A stretch of DNA of 64,000 nucleotides from contig NZ_CANMTH010000001.1 in NCBI RefSeq assembly GCF_947500765.1, positions 186,001 through 250,000 on the forward strand, read 5' to 3'. The notes beneath the pieces are model-generated. The model was not told where the DNA came from and did no database searches. It worked only from the letters and a program-made list of their open reading frames with translations. Numbering within the stretch: position 1 is the stretch's first letter; the number at the start of each line of letters is the position of its first letter. Source of the DNA: an uncultured Formosa sp. (lineage in GTDB: Bacteria; Bacteroidota; Bacteroidia; Flavobacteriales; Flavobacteriaceae). The position numbers and the translations under genes were made by a program. Shown piece after piece: positions 53,344 through 63,152 of this stretch.

Positions 53344-54258
53344 TTAAATCCAATCTATTGGATTTTGTAATACTTTAATAAGCCTGTCTTCTTCGCTACC
53401 TTCTTCAGGTGTGTGGTTGTAAACCCATTGTACATGTGGAGGTAAACTCATTAAAATACTTTCTATCCGGCCGTTAGTTTTTAGTCCGAATAAAGTGCCT
53501 TTGTCATGAACTAAATTAAATTCAACGTAACGCCCTCGACGAATTTCTTGCCAGTTTTTCTGATCTTCTGTAAAAGTGAGGTCTTTTCGTTTTTCAACAA
53601 TAGGGACATAACTTTCTAAAAAACTATTACCAACTTCTGTAGTGAAATTGTACCAGTTTTCCATATTCATGTTTTCGATATCTTTACAATAATCGAAAAA
53701 TAAACCGCCAATACCACGGGCTTCATTTCTGTGTGTATTCCAAAAATACGTGTCACATTTCTTTTTATACGTTTTATAAAATTCAGCATTATGTTTGTCA
53801 CAAGCTGTTTTACAAGTGTTATGGAAATGTACAGCATCTTCATTAAAAAGATAATAGGGCGTTAAATCTTGTCCGCCACCAAACCATTGGTCAACAATGT
53901 TATCTTCTTTATCATACATTTCAAAATAACGCAAATTGGCATGTACTGTTGGTACCATTGGGTTTTTAGGATGTAATACGAGACTTAATCCACAGGCAAA
54001 GAAATTAGCATCTTTAACGCCAAAATAGTTTTGCATACTTTCAGGAAGTTTGCCATGAACACCAGAAATATTTACGCCTCCTTTTTCAAAAACGTTTCCA
54101 TTTTCAATTACACGCGTTCTTCCACCTCCGCCTTCAGGACGTTTCCAAATATCTTCTTGAAATTTAGCTTTACCATCTACTATTTCTAAAGCAGTGGTAA
54201 TGGTGTCTTGTAGTTCTTGAATATATTTGTAAAATTTATCTTTTATACTGTAGTTCAT
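53344..54258 (-). CDS. hemF: Oxygen-dependent coproporphyrinogen III oxidase
   Basis: 304 residues. It decarboxylates coproporphyrinogen III to protoporphyrinogen IX using O2. Signature regions EKGGVNISGVHG, FGGGQDLTPYYL, ARGIGGLFFDY and RRGRYVEFNLVHDKGT are all present. Overlaps the upstream GNAT gene by 23 bp and is the last gene of the packed hem operon. Confidence 0.97.
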   Translation of the reverse strand: MNYSIKDKFYKYIQELQDTITTALEIVDGKAKFQEDIWKRPEGGGGRTRVIENGNVFEKGGVNISGVHGKLPESMQNYFGVKDANFFACGLSLVLHPKNPMVPTVHANLRYFEMYDKEDNIVDQWFGGGQDLTPYYLFNEDAVHFHNTCKTACDKHNAEFYKTYKKKCDTYFWNTHRNEARGIGGLFFDYCKDIENMNMENWYNFTTEVGNSFLESYVPIVEKRKDLTFTEDQKNWQEIRRGRYVEFNLVHDKGTLFGLKTNGRIESILMSLPPHVQWVYNHTPEEGSEEDRLIKVLQNPIDWI

Positions 54259-54769
54259 ATAACTCCATATCTATGGTTGATGCATTTGGTGTAGCGTACT
54301 CGTCTTTTAAAGTTTTCTTCCAAATAAAACCACAATTTATTGCAACTTTAGTACTGCTAATATTGCTTTTAGGGGTTACAATTTGAAGTCTTTCTAAGTT
54401 TAAAGTCGTAAACACATAATGCGAAAATTGTTGAATAGTAGAAGACATTATGCCTTTGTTTTCTTTGTCTCCATCTATACAATATGCAAATTCTCCTATA
54501 CTATTATTCCAATCTATATCTTTTAAAAGAATGAGGCCAATAATAGTATGTGTTGTATTATCTTTTATTGTAAACGTATATTCAGTCTTATGTTCTCTTT
54601 TTTGCTGCTGAGCAATGATATAATCTTTAGAGGTTTCGACTTTCAGATTTTTGGCGAGTGTATACGGTAAATGTTCAATAAATCGTTTTACATTGGCCAT
54701 CATAAACTCGTGAAGTTGCTTAGCATCTTCTAGCTTTATTGGTGATATGTAAAACGATTTATTAGGCAT
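54236..54769 (-). CDS. GNAT acetyltransferase (RimJ/RimL-like)
   Basis: 177 residues, one GNAT domain (about 8-165) with the family's acetyl-CoA loop region (GDKENKGIMSSTIQQFSHY) and a LERLQIVTPKSNISSTKVAINCGF strand-helix typical of ribosomal-protein N-acetyltransferases. Substrate unknown. It is embedded between hemE and hemF with overlaps on both sides, so it is co-translated with them. Confidence 0.85.
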   Translation of the reverse strand: MPNKSFYISPIKLEDAKQLHEFMMANVKRFIEHLPYTLAKNLKVETSKDYIIAQQQKREHKTEYTFTIKDNTTHTIIGLILLKDIDWNNSIGEFAYCIDGDKENKGIMSSTIQQFSHYVFTTLNLERLQIVTPKSNISSTKVAINCGFIWKKTLKDEYATPNASTIDMELYELQYKR

Positions 54770-55791
54770 TATTTATATTCTTTAACAGCATCAATAAAGG
54801 CTTTGGCGTTATCTAACGGAATGTTAGGTAAAATACCGTGACCAAGATTTACAATGTATTTGTCTTTACCAAAATCGTTAATCATTTGGTGTACCATTTT
54901 TTTGATTTCTGCTGGTGGTGATAATAATCTTGAAGGATCGAAATTTCCTTGAAGGGTAATGTTTCCTCCACTTAGATAACGTGCATTTTGAGCTGAACAC
55001 GTCCAATCTACTCCTAATGCAGCAGCATTACTTTTTGCCATATCGCCAAGAGCAAACCAGCATCCTTTTCCGAAAACAATTACTGGAGCATCGTCTTTAA
55101 GAGCTTCAATAATTTGATTGATATATTGCCAAGAAAACGCTGTGTAATCTGTAGGCGATAACATCCCTCCCCAAGAATCGAAAACTTGAACAGCATCTAC
55201 GCCAGCTTTTACTTTTGCTTTTAAATAAGCAATAGTAGTATCTGTTATTTTTTGTAGTAATTGATGTGCTGCTATAGGGTTTGTAAAACAAAATTCTTTG
55301 GCTTTATCGAAGTTTTTACTTCCTTGTCCTTGTACAACGTAACATAAAATAGTCCATGGAGAACCTGCAAAACCAATTAAAGGAACATCATTGTTAAGTA
55401 ATTCTTTAGTTGCCTTTATAGCTTGCATTACGTAATCTAGTTCTACATTAACATCAGGAACAATTACGTTGTCTACACCTCTTTGATCGCGCACTGGATT
55501 TGGTAAATATGGACCAAAATTAGGTTTCATTTCTACTTCAATATTCATGGCTTGAGGTATAACTAAAATATCGCTAAATAAAATAGCGGCATCCATGCCG
55601 AAACGACGGATAGGTTGTACAGTAATTTCACTTGCTAATTCAGGTGTGCGACAACGTGTAAAGAAGTCGTATTTTTCGCGTATAGCAATAAATTCTGGTA
55701 AATAACGTCCTGCTTGTCTCATCATCCAAACTGGTGGACGTTCAACAGTTTCTCCTTTTAAAGCTCTTAAGTATAAATCGTTTTTGATCAT
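54769..55791 (-). CDS. hemE: Uroporphyrinogen decarboxylase
   Basis: 340 residues. Converts uroporphyrinogen III to coproporphyrinogen III. The N-terminal motif [15 protein letters not shown], the catalytic Asp in [11 protein letters not shown] and the C-terminal NLGHGILPN are present. Start and upstream hemD stop share one base (TAATG), and the stop overlaps the GNAT gene the same way. Confidence 0.97.
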   Translation of the reverse strand: MIKNDLYLRALKGETVERPPVWMMRQAGRYLPEFIAIREKYDFFTRCRTPELASEITVQPIRRFGMDAAILFSDILVIPQAMNIEVEMKPNFGPYLPNPVRDQRGVDNVIVPDVNVELDYVMQAIKATKELLNNDVPLIGFAGSPWTILCYVVQGQGSKNFDKAKEFCFTNPIAAHQLLQKITDTTIAYLKAKVKAGVDAVQVFDSWGGMLSPTDYTAFSWQYINQIIEALKDDAPVIVFGKGCWFALGDMAKSNAAALGVDWTCSAQNARYLSGGNITLQGNFDPSRLLSPPAEIKKMVHQMINDFGKDKYIVNLGHGILPNIPLDNAKAFIDAVKEYK

Positions 55792-56444
55792 TATTTTTTT
55801 GAGTGTTTAACTACTAAGTGTAGTAGGTTTTCTATAGTAGGACTTGAAGGTATTACTATATTTTTAGTCTGTTCTGGTATTGCTTCTGCCGTTGTTTTTC
55901 CTATGCAAAAAAGGGTTTCGTTTGTTATGCTATTTTCTATTAAATAACTTGAAACACCGCTTGGGCTATAAAATAAAATGGCATCAAATTGCCCTTCAAT
56001 TTTCTGAGGAGCAGGTATTGTGTTGTAAACCGTGATCTCTTTCAATCCGATTTTATTTTCCTTTAAGGTGTCTGGTAAAATATCATGCCTTAAGTTTCCA
56101 CAGAAAAAAGTGAATGTTTCTTTTTTATGATATTTTACAATATAATGTGCTAAATCTGAAGCGTAAAGTTTCATTTTAGACACGTTTTGACCATATTCTT
56201 CTAAAAAGGCCATTGTTTTTTCGCCTACACAAAAACAATTCTTTATTACAACCTTATTGTCTATAATAGCTTTGGCAGCATTCTGACTTGTAATTATGGC
56301 GTTTTCAACAATCATTTCAGAATCAAAATCAACGAAATTTATAGCTATAGCATTGTATTCTGTAACTTGAATATTTGCTTTAGATAGTATCGCTTTTTGT
56401 TCTTTGTATAGCGTTTTGGTTGAAAGTATAGATTTTATAGGCAT
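55791..56444 (-). CDS. hemD: Uroporphyrinogen-III synthase
   Basis: 217 residues from ATG 56444; a TTG six codons upstream is less likely. Two-domain HemD fold that closes and inverts the hydroxymethylbilane ring. Sequence conservation is low as usual, but [11 protein letters not shown] and [10 protein letters not shown] are recognisable. Two bases after the trkA stop, one-base overlap with hemE. Confidence 0.9.
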   Translation of the reverse strand: MPIKSILSTKTLYKEQKAILSKANIQVTEYNAIAINFVDFDSEMIVENAIITSQNAAKAIIDNKVVIKNCFCVGEKTMAFLEEYGQNVSKMKLYASDLAHYIVKYHKKETFTFFCGNLRHDILPDTLKENKIGLKEITVYNTIPAPQKIEGQFDAILFYSPSGVSSYLIENSITNETLFCIGKTTAEAIPEQTKNIVIPSSPTIENLLHLVVKHSKK

Positions 56445-56446
56445 TT

Positions 56447-57133
56447 TTAGTTTTTGTGACAAATTTTAGAAATATCGTCGTTTAAACCGAATACAACTAA
56501 AATATCGTTTTTTTGAATAATAGTTTCTGCACTTGGTATTCCTACAACTTCCTTAATAAGTGTTGCATTTCCAATTAAATTTATTTTTTCTTTTTCTCGA
56601 AGAATTGTAATAATATTTAATCGTTGTTTCGATCTGAAATCTAAATCGGCAATAGATTTTCCTACAAATTCTGCTGGAGTTTCTATTTCTGAAATGGAAT
56701 ATTTTTCATCAATTTTAAAGCTGTCAATTATATTTTTAAGATTGAGTTTGTTTGTTAACTTAAGCGCTGCTTCTTGTTCTGGATGCACAATAAATGTTAT
56801 GCCCATAGCTTGTAAAACCGTATCGTGAATAGGGGATAACGAGCGGCTAATAACCTTTGCTGTAGTTAGTTTTTTTAGAATAGCTGTGGTTATAATCGCA
56901 GCACCTTCGTTTTCTCCTATGGCCACAACAGCAATGTCGGTTTGTTTTATTGGAAGCGTTTGATAGGCTAATTCGTTGGTCGAATCTAAGCAAATACTGT
57001 GCGAGATTTTATCTTTAACAATATTCACTTTTTCCATTTGCTTGTCTATTCCAATAACTTCATTGCCTGTTTCTGTAAGGCTTAAAGCTAAGGACATTCC
57101 GAAATTTCCGAGACCAAAAATGATAACTTTCAT
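56447..57133 (-). CDS. K+ uptake regulatory subunit (TrkA/KtrA-like)
   Basis: 228 residues: an RCK_N Rossmann domain (1-125) starting IIFGLGNFGMSLALSLTETGNEVIGID, and an RCK_C domain (about 140-225). It forms a cytoplasmic NAD(H)/ATP-binding ring that gates the potassium channel. One RCK pair, so KtrA-like rather than the double TrkA. Coupled to trkH (11 bp gap) and inside the heme operon. Confidence 0.92.
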   Translation of the reverse strand: MKVIIFGLGNFGMSLALSLTETGNEVIGIDKQMEKVNIVKDKISHSICLDSTNELAYQTLPIKQTDIAVVAIGENEGAAIITTAILKKLTTAKVISRSLSPIHDTVLQAMGITFIVHPEQEAALKLTNKLNLKNIIDSFKIDEKYSISEIETPAEFVGKSIADLDFRSKQRLNIITILREKEKINLIGNATLIKEVVGIPSAETIIQKNDILVVFGLNDDISKICHKN

Positions 57134-57144
57134 TTAATTATATC

Positions 57145-58887
57145 TTAGTTTATTAAAATATTTTCTTGTGGGTATTGATAAAATTTTTGTTCTACTTGCC
57201 CTAGCATTCCAAATAGCAAGTTTAACAATCCAATTCGCCCAACAAACATAACGGCAATGATGACGTATTTGCTAGGATCGCTTAAAGTGGGGGTAAGGTT
57301 TAAACTTAATCCTACGGTACTATAAGCTGAAAAACATTCGAAAGCGATGGCTAATAAATCTTTTTCTGGTTCAAAAAATAATAGTAATAATATAGCTGTT
57401 CCTATGGTTATTAAGGAGATGCATATAATAGAAAATGCACGATTTACCGTGCTACTAGAAATTTCTCTAGTGTTAATCTCTATTCGCTTTTTTCCTCTAG
57501 CTGTAGCTAATATATTTAAAGTTGCAATAGCAAAGGTACTGGTTTTTATACCACCTCCTGTAGATCCAGGTGAAGCACCAACCCACATTAGGAAAATTAC
57601 AAATAATAAGGATGGTGTGGCTACTTGTGTATAGTCTACTGTATTAAATCCAGCGGTTCTTGGCGTTACAGAAGAGAACATGGCTGTTGTTATTTTTCCG
57701 AAAACAGAATCGTGACCTAACATACTGTGATTAGCTTCAGAGAAATAGAAGAAAATAAATCCAACAAATAATAAAACACTTGTTGTTACAATCGTGATTT
57801 TAGAGTTTAAAGTAAATACTCTAACGGTTGTTGTTACTTTTGTTTTCTTTCTGAAAAGATTTAAAAAACTACGTTTTAAATAAGTAAACGCATTAAATAT
57901 AAAGCTATAGCCTATTCCTCCAATAATTATAAGTAACATAATAACCCATTGTAACGAATAATCGTAACGTAATGTAGGTGCATAAAAACTAGAAGATGAG
58001 GTTGAGAATCCTGCATTACAAAAGGCCGAAACAGAGTGGAATAGAGAAAAGAAAATTTTGTTATCTATAGTGCTAATAGAATCTATAGATGAATAAATTA
58101 AAATAGCACCAACTAATTCTAAGCCTAAAGTAAAGCCCACAATTTGTGCTGCAATTTTAAATACGTCTTGTAAATTTTCAGTTGCAGTATAATCTTTCAT
58201 ATACATGCCTTCTTGAAACGAAGAGCTTTCCTTGAAAAAGTAAGCGAAAAAAGATGTAAACGTTAAAATTCCTAAACCTCCAATTTGAATTAAAAAAATG
58301 ATTACGGTTTGCCCTAATTGGGTAAAATCTTTACCTGTATCTAACACGGCGAGCCCGGTAACGCAAATGGCACTAGTAGATGTAAATAAGGCATCTATAA
58401 AGGAAATGCCGTTAACAGTAACGTTAGGCAGCATGAGTAATAGTGCGCCTATAAGGGTTAAAATAAAAAAACTACCAACAAATAATATGGCAGGATTAAA
58501 ATAGATTCTATAAATGTGTTTTATAAAAAAAGTAAGTCGAATTAAAAGGTAGAAGAATAATCCTAATTCGAATATAACTTTAATTCTTATGGGTTGTTCT
58601 ATTGGTGGTATATTGCTGTTTAAATAATATACAGTAAAAGCAGCAACAAGTGTGGTCGCTAAAATACCGATATTAAACCGAATTGTTTTTCTAAGTGGCG
58701 AATCTTTAGAATATTGAATAAGTTTAATAATATTAAACGTGACTAAAAGTAACGTAATAGAACTGTAAATAAGGATCCTAAAAGGTTTGTAGTCTTCGTT
58801 TATTGTAAATCCGAAATCGAATATTAAAAAAAATAAAATGAGAATATCAGTAAAACGATATAGGTTTTGCAACGTTTTAAGCTTCAT
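57145..58887 (-). CDS. TrkH/KtrB-family K+ transporter
   Basis: 580 residues with about ten membrane helices and four pore loops of the SKT superfamily, including TSAICVTGLAVLDTG and a C-terminal SAYSTVGLS loop whose Gly residues line the selectivity filter. With the RCK protein it imports K+ using Na+ or H+. It sits between hemC (17 bp) and the RCK gene. Confidence 0.92.
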   Translation of the reverse strand: MKLKTLQNLYRFTDILILFFLIFDFGFTINEDYKPFRILIYSSITLLLVTFNIIKLIQYSKDSPLRKTIRFNIGILATTLVAAFTVYYLNSNIPPIEQPIRIKVIFELGLFFYLLIRLTFFIKHIYRIYFNPAILFVGSFFILTLIGALLLMLPNVTVNGISFIDALFTSTSAICVTGLAVLDTGKDFTQLGQTVIIFLIQIGGLGILTFTSFFAYFFKESSSFQEGMYMKDYTATENLQDVFKIAAQIVGFTLGLELVGAILIYSSIDSISTIDNKIFFSLFHSVSAFCNAGFSTSSSSFYAPTLRYDYSLQWVIMLLIIIGGIGYSFIFNAFTYLKRSFLNLFRKKTKVTTTVRVFTLNSKITIVTTSVLLFVGFIFFYFSEANHSMLGHDSVFGKITTAMFSSVTPRTAGFNTVDYTQVATPSLLFVIFLMWVGASPGSTGGGIKTSTFAIATLNILATARGKKRIEINTREISSSTVNRAFSIICISLITIGTAILLLLFFEPEKDLLAIAFECFSAYSTVGLSLNLTPTLSDPSKYVIIAVMFVGRIGLLNLLFGMLGQVEQKFYQYPQENILIN

Positions 58888-58904
58888 TATTTTTTGAGGT
58901 ATTT

Positions 58905-59819
58905 TTATGAATTCATATCTTTTTTAATTGAATCCATTAGTTCTTTTCCACCTTTTTCAATGATTTCTAAGGCACATTGTTTTCCAAAATCTTTGTAATT
59001 TGCAAGAGAATCGGTTTTGTTTATACTTAGTTTTTTACTTCCGTCTAAGGCGAGTAAAACACCTGTAAAAGTAATTGTGTCTCCTGTAATTGTAGCAATA
59101 CCTCCAATTGGTGCCGTACAACCTGCTTCTAATATACGTAAAAAATCACGTTCTACATGTGTGCAAATATCTGTTGGTACGTCGTTTAATTTTGAAATGG
59201 CTTCAGTAACTTCTTTATCCTTTTCTAAAGTTACAACAACCATAGCGCCTTGTGCAGGAGCAGGAATCATCCAATCTAATTCGATAAACTGTTCTGGTAG
59301 TATATTTATACGTTCTAATCCCGCTTTAGCAAATACCGCAGCATTCCAGGTGTTATTTTCTAATTTTTCAAGTCGTGTTATTACATTTCCTCTTAAATCT
59401 TCAACCTTATGGTTTGGGTATCTGTTTAACCATTGTGCTTTACGTCTTAAACTTCCTGTAGCAATAGTGCCTTCTGTTTCTAAAAAGTCTAAATCTTTAT
59501 ACACTAAAATATCATTTACATTAGCGCGTTCTAAAACGGCTGTTTGTATAATACCTTTAGGGAGCAATGTTGGTACATCTTTCATAGAATGCACGGCAAT
59601 ATCTACCGTGTCATTTAGCATAGCAATATCTAATGTTTTGGTGAAAATACCTGTTATACCTAGTTCGTAAAGAGGTTTGTCTAGTATAAGGTCTCCGGTC
59701 GATTTAACAGCAATAATTTCTGTTGAATATCCTAAGTCTTCTAAACGTGTTTGAACAGTTTTTGCCTGCCAAAGAGCTAATTGACTGTCTCTTGTGCCAA
59801 TGCGAATAGTTTTATGCAT
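58905..59819 (-). CDS. hemC: Hydroxymethylbilane synthase (porphobilinogen deaminase)
   Basis: 304 residues. It polymerises four porphobilinogens. The dipyrromethane cofactor is carried by Cys234 in LEAGCTAPIGG; catalytic Asp region VHSMKDVPT; and substrate loop IATGSLRRKAQ. Overlaps hemA by 8 bp. Confidence 0.97.
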   Translation of the reverse strand: MHKTIRIGTRDSQLALWQAKTVQTRLEDLGYSTEIIAVKSTGDLILDKPLYELGITGIFTKTLDIAMLNDTVDIAVHSMKDVPTLLPKGIIQTAVLERANVNDILVYKDLDFLETEGTIATGSLRRKAQWLNRYPNHKVEDLRGNVITRLEKLENNTWNAAVFAKAGLERINILPEQFIELDWMIPAPAQGAMVVVTLEKDKEVTEAISKLNDVPTDICTHVERDFLRILEAGCTAPIGGIATITGDTITFTGVLLALDGSKKLSINKTDSLANYKDFGKQCALEIIEKGGKELMDSIKKDMNS

Positions 59820-61071
59820 TTGTTGATGTTTCTAGCTGAAACACTTTTTTAATAAGTTCTAGACTTTCGTTAGTCGAAAAATCTTCATCTTTTAAGTGAT
59901 GCGCAAAATGATTTGTTATTTTCTGAATAATATTATTGCTAATTAACTCGGCTTGTGCTTCGTTAAAATCAGATATTTTTTTACGTTGAACATCTAATTC
60001 AGCCGATTTAAAATCTAATAATTTATTCTTTAAAGCTTTTATTGTAGGAGCAAATTTTCTAGTTTCTAACCAATCGTTAAATTCTTTTTTAACATCTTCA
60101 ATAATGGTTTCGGCAACAGGAATGTATGCTTTTCTTTTTTCTAAGGTAGCATCTGTAATTTGCGATAAATAATCTAAATGAATTAATGTAACGCCATCTA
60201 ATTCAGTTACATTTTCATGTACATTTTTAGGAATAGATAAATCTAAAATTAAAAGCGGTTTCTTAGTTTGTATTAAATGTTTGTCTACCGTTGGGTTTTG
60301 GGCTCCGGTAGCAACAACCAATACATCCGAATTATTTATTTCTTCCTGTAAATTTGCATAATCTTTAACAAGTAAGTTGAATTTTCCAGCAATACGTTCT
60401 GCTTTGTCTTTCGTTCTGTTTATTAAAGTAATTTGCTCGTTTTTAGTGTGTTTTACTAAATTTTCGCAAGTATTTCTGCCTATTTTTCCAGTGCCAAAAA
60501 GTAAAATATTTTTGTTAGAAATGTCTGGAACATTATTTAAAATGTAGTGTACAGAAGCAAAAGAGACAGAAGTTGCACCCGAAGAAATTTCGGTTTCCGT
60601 TTTTATACGTTTACTTGCTTGCGTTACCATAGTTGTTAAACGCTCTAAAAAAGTGTCTAGCAAACCTAGTTTTTTAGATAATTTAGCACTTGTTTTTAAC
60701 TGACTAATAATTTCGAAATCCCCAAGAATCTGACTATCTAAACCTGATCCCACACGAAACATGTGTGCAATAGCTTCTTTGGTTTTATATACATAGGCTA
60801 CTTTCTGAAACTCGTCTACAGTTCCTTTTGTGTTATCGCATAATAATTTGATAAGTTGAAAAGGGTGTTCTGCAAAACCATAGATTTCTGTTCTATTGCA
60901 TGTAGAAGTCACTATCAAACTTTCAATACCTGTGGCTTTAGCCTGGTCTAGAAGATTTAACTTTGCCGCGTCATCAAGACTAAAATGTCCTCTAATTTCT
61001 GCGTCGGCTTTTTTATAACTTAATCCAATAGCATAAAAATAAGTGCCTCTAGATCCGTGATTTTGATTCAT
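59812..61071 (-). CDS. hemA: Glutamyl-tRNA reductase
   Basis: 419 residues from ATG 61071; an in-frame TTG at 61095 is less likely. It makes glutamate-1-semialdehyde, the committed step of C5 heme synthesis. Catalytic Cys58 in TSTCNRTEIYG; NADPH domain with LFGTGKIGRNTCENL; and the C-terminal dimerisation helix region. First gene of an eight-gene operon with overlapping or close junctions. The glutamate-1-semialdehyde mutase (hemL) gene is not in the window. Confidence 0.96.
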   Translation of the reverse strand: MNQNHGSRGTYFYAIGLSYKKADAEIRGHFSLDDAAKLNLLDQAKATGIESLIVTSTCNRTEIYGFAEHPFQLIKLLCDNTKGTVDEFQKVAYVYKTKEAIAHMFRVGSGLDSQILGDFEIISQLKTSAKLSKKLGLLDTFLERLTTMVTQASKRIKTETEISSGATSVSFASVHYILNNVPDISNKNILLFGTGKIGRNTCENLVKHTKNEQITLINRTKDKAERIAGKFNLLVKDYANLQEEINNSDVLVVATGAQNPTVDKHLIQTKKPLLILDLSIPKNVHENVTELDGVTLIHLDYLSQITDATLEKRKAYIPVAETIIEDVKKEFNDWLETRKFAPTIKALKNKLLDFKSAELDVQRKKISDFNEAQAELISNNIIQKITNHFAHHLKDEDFSTNESLELIKKVFQLETSTNA

Positions 61072-61097
61072 TAAATACGTTGGTTGCAAATTCAAAG

Positions 61098-61105
61098 CAA
61101 ATGTA
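61098..61105 (-). promoter_or_regulatory. -7 element of the hemA operon
   Basis: TACATTTG on the minus strand, 27 bases before the ATG. Leader of about 23 nt. It lies in the 208-bp divergent gap shared with the AraC-type regulator. Confidence 0.55.
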
Positions 61106-61199
61106 TAATGAGTAAATGTAAAAAAGTAACGCTCAAAGAACTTTTAGTATCGTTTGTGGTTTTTTAGTTTAATTTTACAGTCTAAAGTAATAAATATCA

Positions 61200-61207
61200 T
61201 ACTTTTG
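61200..61207 (+). promoter_or_regulatory. -7 element of the AraC-type regulator
   Basis: TACTTTTG, a consensus match, 73 bases before the ATG. No clear -33 box. Confidence 0.45.
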
Positions 61208-61237
61208 TTAGGATAACAACGTTTTCGCTGGACTTAG

Positions 61238-61254
61238 TTTAGAAAGTGTCTAAA
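61238..61254 (+). promoter_or_regulatory. Palindrome in the AraC regulator leader, candidate operator
   Basis: TTTAGA-AAGTG-TCTAAA is a perfect 6-bp inverted repeat with a 5-bp spacer, 25 bases before the ATG. A third TCTAAA occurs at 61181-61186, between the two divergent promoters. Possible autoregulation site. Confidence 0.4.
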
Positions 61255-61279
61255 TAAAAACGAATTATATTTAAAGGAA

Positions 61280-62164
61280 ATGGAATCTAAAAATATCGCT
61301 GTAGGGACGTTTAATGAAACTTTTGTAGATCAAGGTTTTTTAGTGTTAACCTATAAAAATGAGGGGCTTGAAGTCCAGACAGTAGAGAAAGCCATAGATA
61401 GTAGTTTTATACAATTTCATTTTTGTTTAAAAGGATCTTCTGCTTTTAAGTTTAATCGGGGGAGTTATACATTAAATATAAATGAAGAAAACTCATTGCT
61501 TTTATATAATCCGCAACAGGATTTGCCTATTCATTTAGAGGTTAGCCCTAATTCTTGGTTGGTTACAGTATTAATTTCTATTAAAGAATTTCATGGTCTG
61601 TTTTCGCAAGAGGCTGGTTATATTACCTTTTTAAGTCACGATAATAAGGATAAAAAATACTACAAAGACGGAAAAATTTCGCCTTCTATGGCTATTGTGC
61701 TTACTCAAATGATACATTATAACTTGAACGAGTCTATTAAAAATTTGTATTTTAAAGGAAAAGCTTACGAATTGTTAAGTTTATATTTCAATAGAAGTGA
61801 AGATGCAGACACAGAACAATGTCCGTTTTTAGTAGATGAAACAAATGTGATTAAAATTAGAAAAGCAAAAGATATTATTATTTCTAGAATGGCAGAACCC
61901 CCAAGTTTGCAAGAGTTAGCAGACGAGATAGGACTGAGCCTTAAGAAGCTTAAAGAAGGATTTAAACAAATTTATGGCGATTCTGTTTTTAGTTTCCTTT
62001 TCGATTATAAAATGGAAGAAGCAAGAAAACTTCTTGAAACTGGAGGTTTAAATGTAAATGAAGTTGGTTTAAAAGTAGGCTATAGTACATCTAGTCATTT
62101 TATTTCAGCATTCAAAAAGAAGTATGGTACAACACCAAAAAAATATTTACAATCCACTAATTAA
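61280..62164 (+). CDS. AraC-family transcriptional regulator
   Basis: 294 residues. The N-terminal sensor part (about 1-185) is beta-rich with no family I can name. The C-terminal double helix-turn-helix (about 195-294) has PPSLQELADEIGLSLKKLKEGFKQIYGDSVFSFL split over two HTHs and VGYSTSSHFISAFKKKYGTTPKKY, the classic AraC end. Divergent from hemA and upstream of a run ending in hemH, so control of heme synthesis is the natural guess. Evidence is positional. Confidence 0.9.
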   Translation: MESKNIAVGTFNETFVDQGFLVLTYKNEGLEVQTVEKAIDSSFIQFHFCLKGSSAFKFNRGSYTLNINEENSLLLYNPQQDLPIHLEVSPNSWLVTVLISIKEFHGLFSQEAGYITFLSHDNKDKKYYKDGKISPSMAIVLTQMIHYNLNESIKNLYFKGKAYELLSLYFNRSEDADTEQCPFLVDETNVIKIRKAKDIIISRMAEPPSLQELADEIGLSLKKLKEGFKQIYGDSVFSFLFDYKMEEARKLLETGGLNVNEVGLKVGYSTSSHFISAFKKKYGTTPKKYLQSTN

Positions 62165-62170
62165 ATACAT

Positions 62171-62875
62171 ATGAAATTTGTAATTGTTTTAGTTTTGTCT
62201 TGGTTAACAAATATTAACCCGCCAGCAGATCAGGTTCTAGTGTTTTCTAAAACTGAAGGATATAGGCATAAGGCTATAGAAATAGGAGTAGAAACTTTAG
62301 AAGCATTAGGTCTCGAAAACAATTTTACAGTTACCCATACTGAAGATGCTAAAGTGTTTAATTCTGAAGCTTTAAAAGCTTACAAATTGGTTGTGTTTTT
62401 AAATACAACAGGAGACGTTTTAGATGAAAAGCAACAAGAAGCATTTAAAACATTTATAAATGATGGAGGAAGTTTTTTAGGTGTTCATGCAGCATCAGAT
62501 ACAGAATTTAATTGGCCTTGGTATGGGAAATTAGTTGGTGCTTATTTTTTAGATCATCCAAAAATTTGCGAAGCCAATGTTGTTGTAACAGATGCTAATC
62601 ATAAATCAACAACACATTTTAAGTCCAATTGGAAGCACTCTGACGAGTGGTATAATTTTAAAAATATAAGTCCAGATATTCATCCGCTTTTAATGGTCGA
62701 TGAAACCTCTTACGAAGGTGGTAAAAATGGAAATTATCATCCTGTATCTTGGTGTCAAGAATTTGATGGCGGGCGTTCTTTTTACACCGCCCTAGGTCAT
62801 ACATTAGAGTCGTATAACGATACCGATTTTAGAGCCCATCTTTTAGGAGGAATTAACTATTGTTTAAACCGATAA
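62171..62875 (+). CDS. ThuA domain protein
   Basis: 234 residues: signal peptide about 1-17 (ending NINPPA region), then a ThuA/GATase1-like domain. Family motifs FSKTEGYRHKAIE, LGVHAASDTEFNWPWYGKLVGAYF and HPLLMVDE are present, with GGRSFYTALGHT near the end. ThuA-like proteins are linked to sugar (trehalose) use; the exact role is unclear. Six bases after the AraC gene and likely co-transcribed. Confidence 0.9.
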   Translation: MKFVIVLVLSWLTNINPPADQVLVFSKTEGYRHKAIEIGVETLEALGLENNFTVTHTEDAKVFNSEALKAYKLVVFLNTTGDVLDEKQQEAFKTFINDGGSFLGVHAASDTEFNWPWYGKLVGAYFLDHPKICEANVVVTDANHKSTTHFKSNWKHSDEWYNFKNISPDIHPLLMVDETSYEGGKNGNYHPVSWCQEFDGGRSFYTALGHTLESYNDTDFRAHLLGGINYCLNR

Positions 62876-62885
62876 TTTGTGTGTT

Positions 62886-63047
62886 ATGAAATATTTATCT
62901 CCAGAAATTGAAGCTTGGTCAAAAAATGAAAATGCTAAATCTTTAGTAAGGCCAGGCGTGTCTTGTGGCATTTTTCAAGATTGTAATTCTAATGAAGAGG
63001 CTTCTGTCTCGCCTTATCTTAAAAAATTGGAAGATAAGTCCAAATAG
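62886..63047 (+). CDS. Small conserved-looking protein of 53 residues
   Basis: ATG to TAG, 53 codons: MKYLSPEIEAWSKNENAKSL, then two Cys in VSCGIFQDCNSN and a Lys-rich end. It has no signal peptide. It starts 10 bases after the ThuA stop in the same direction and ends 110 bp before hemH. The two Cys seven residues apart might bind a metal. Not recognised. Confidence 0.55.
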   Translation: MKYLSPEIEAWSKNENAKSLVRPGVSCGIFQDCNSNEEASVSPYLKKLEDKSK

Positions 63048-63144
63048 TTTTTTTTGAATTATAGTATAAATTATAATCAATTTCATTTAATAGTTTATAA
63101 GATAATACTATGATTAGAATATAGAATGATCATAATTTCTATTG

Positions 63145-63152
63145 TACTTTTG
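63145..63152 (+). promoter_or_regulatory. -7 element directly before hemH
   Basis: TACTTTTG, only four bases before the ATG at 63157. If used, the hemH message would be practically leaderless. Confidence 0.4.

Noticed and set aside
59017..59670. 217-codon plus-strand frame inside hemC
   Set aside because: Antisense shadow of hemC, which has all its motifs.
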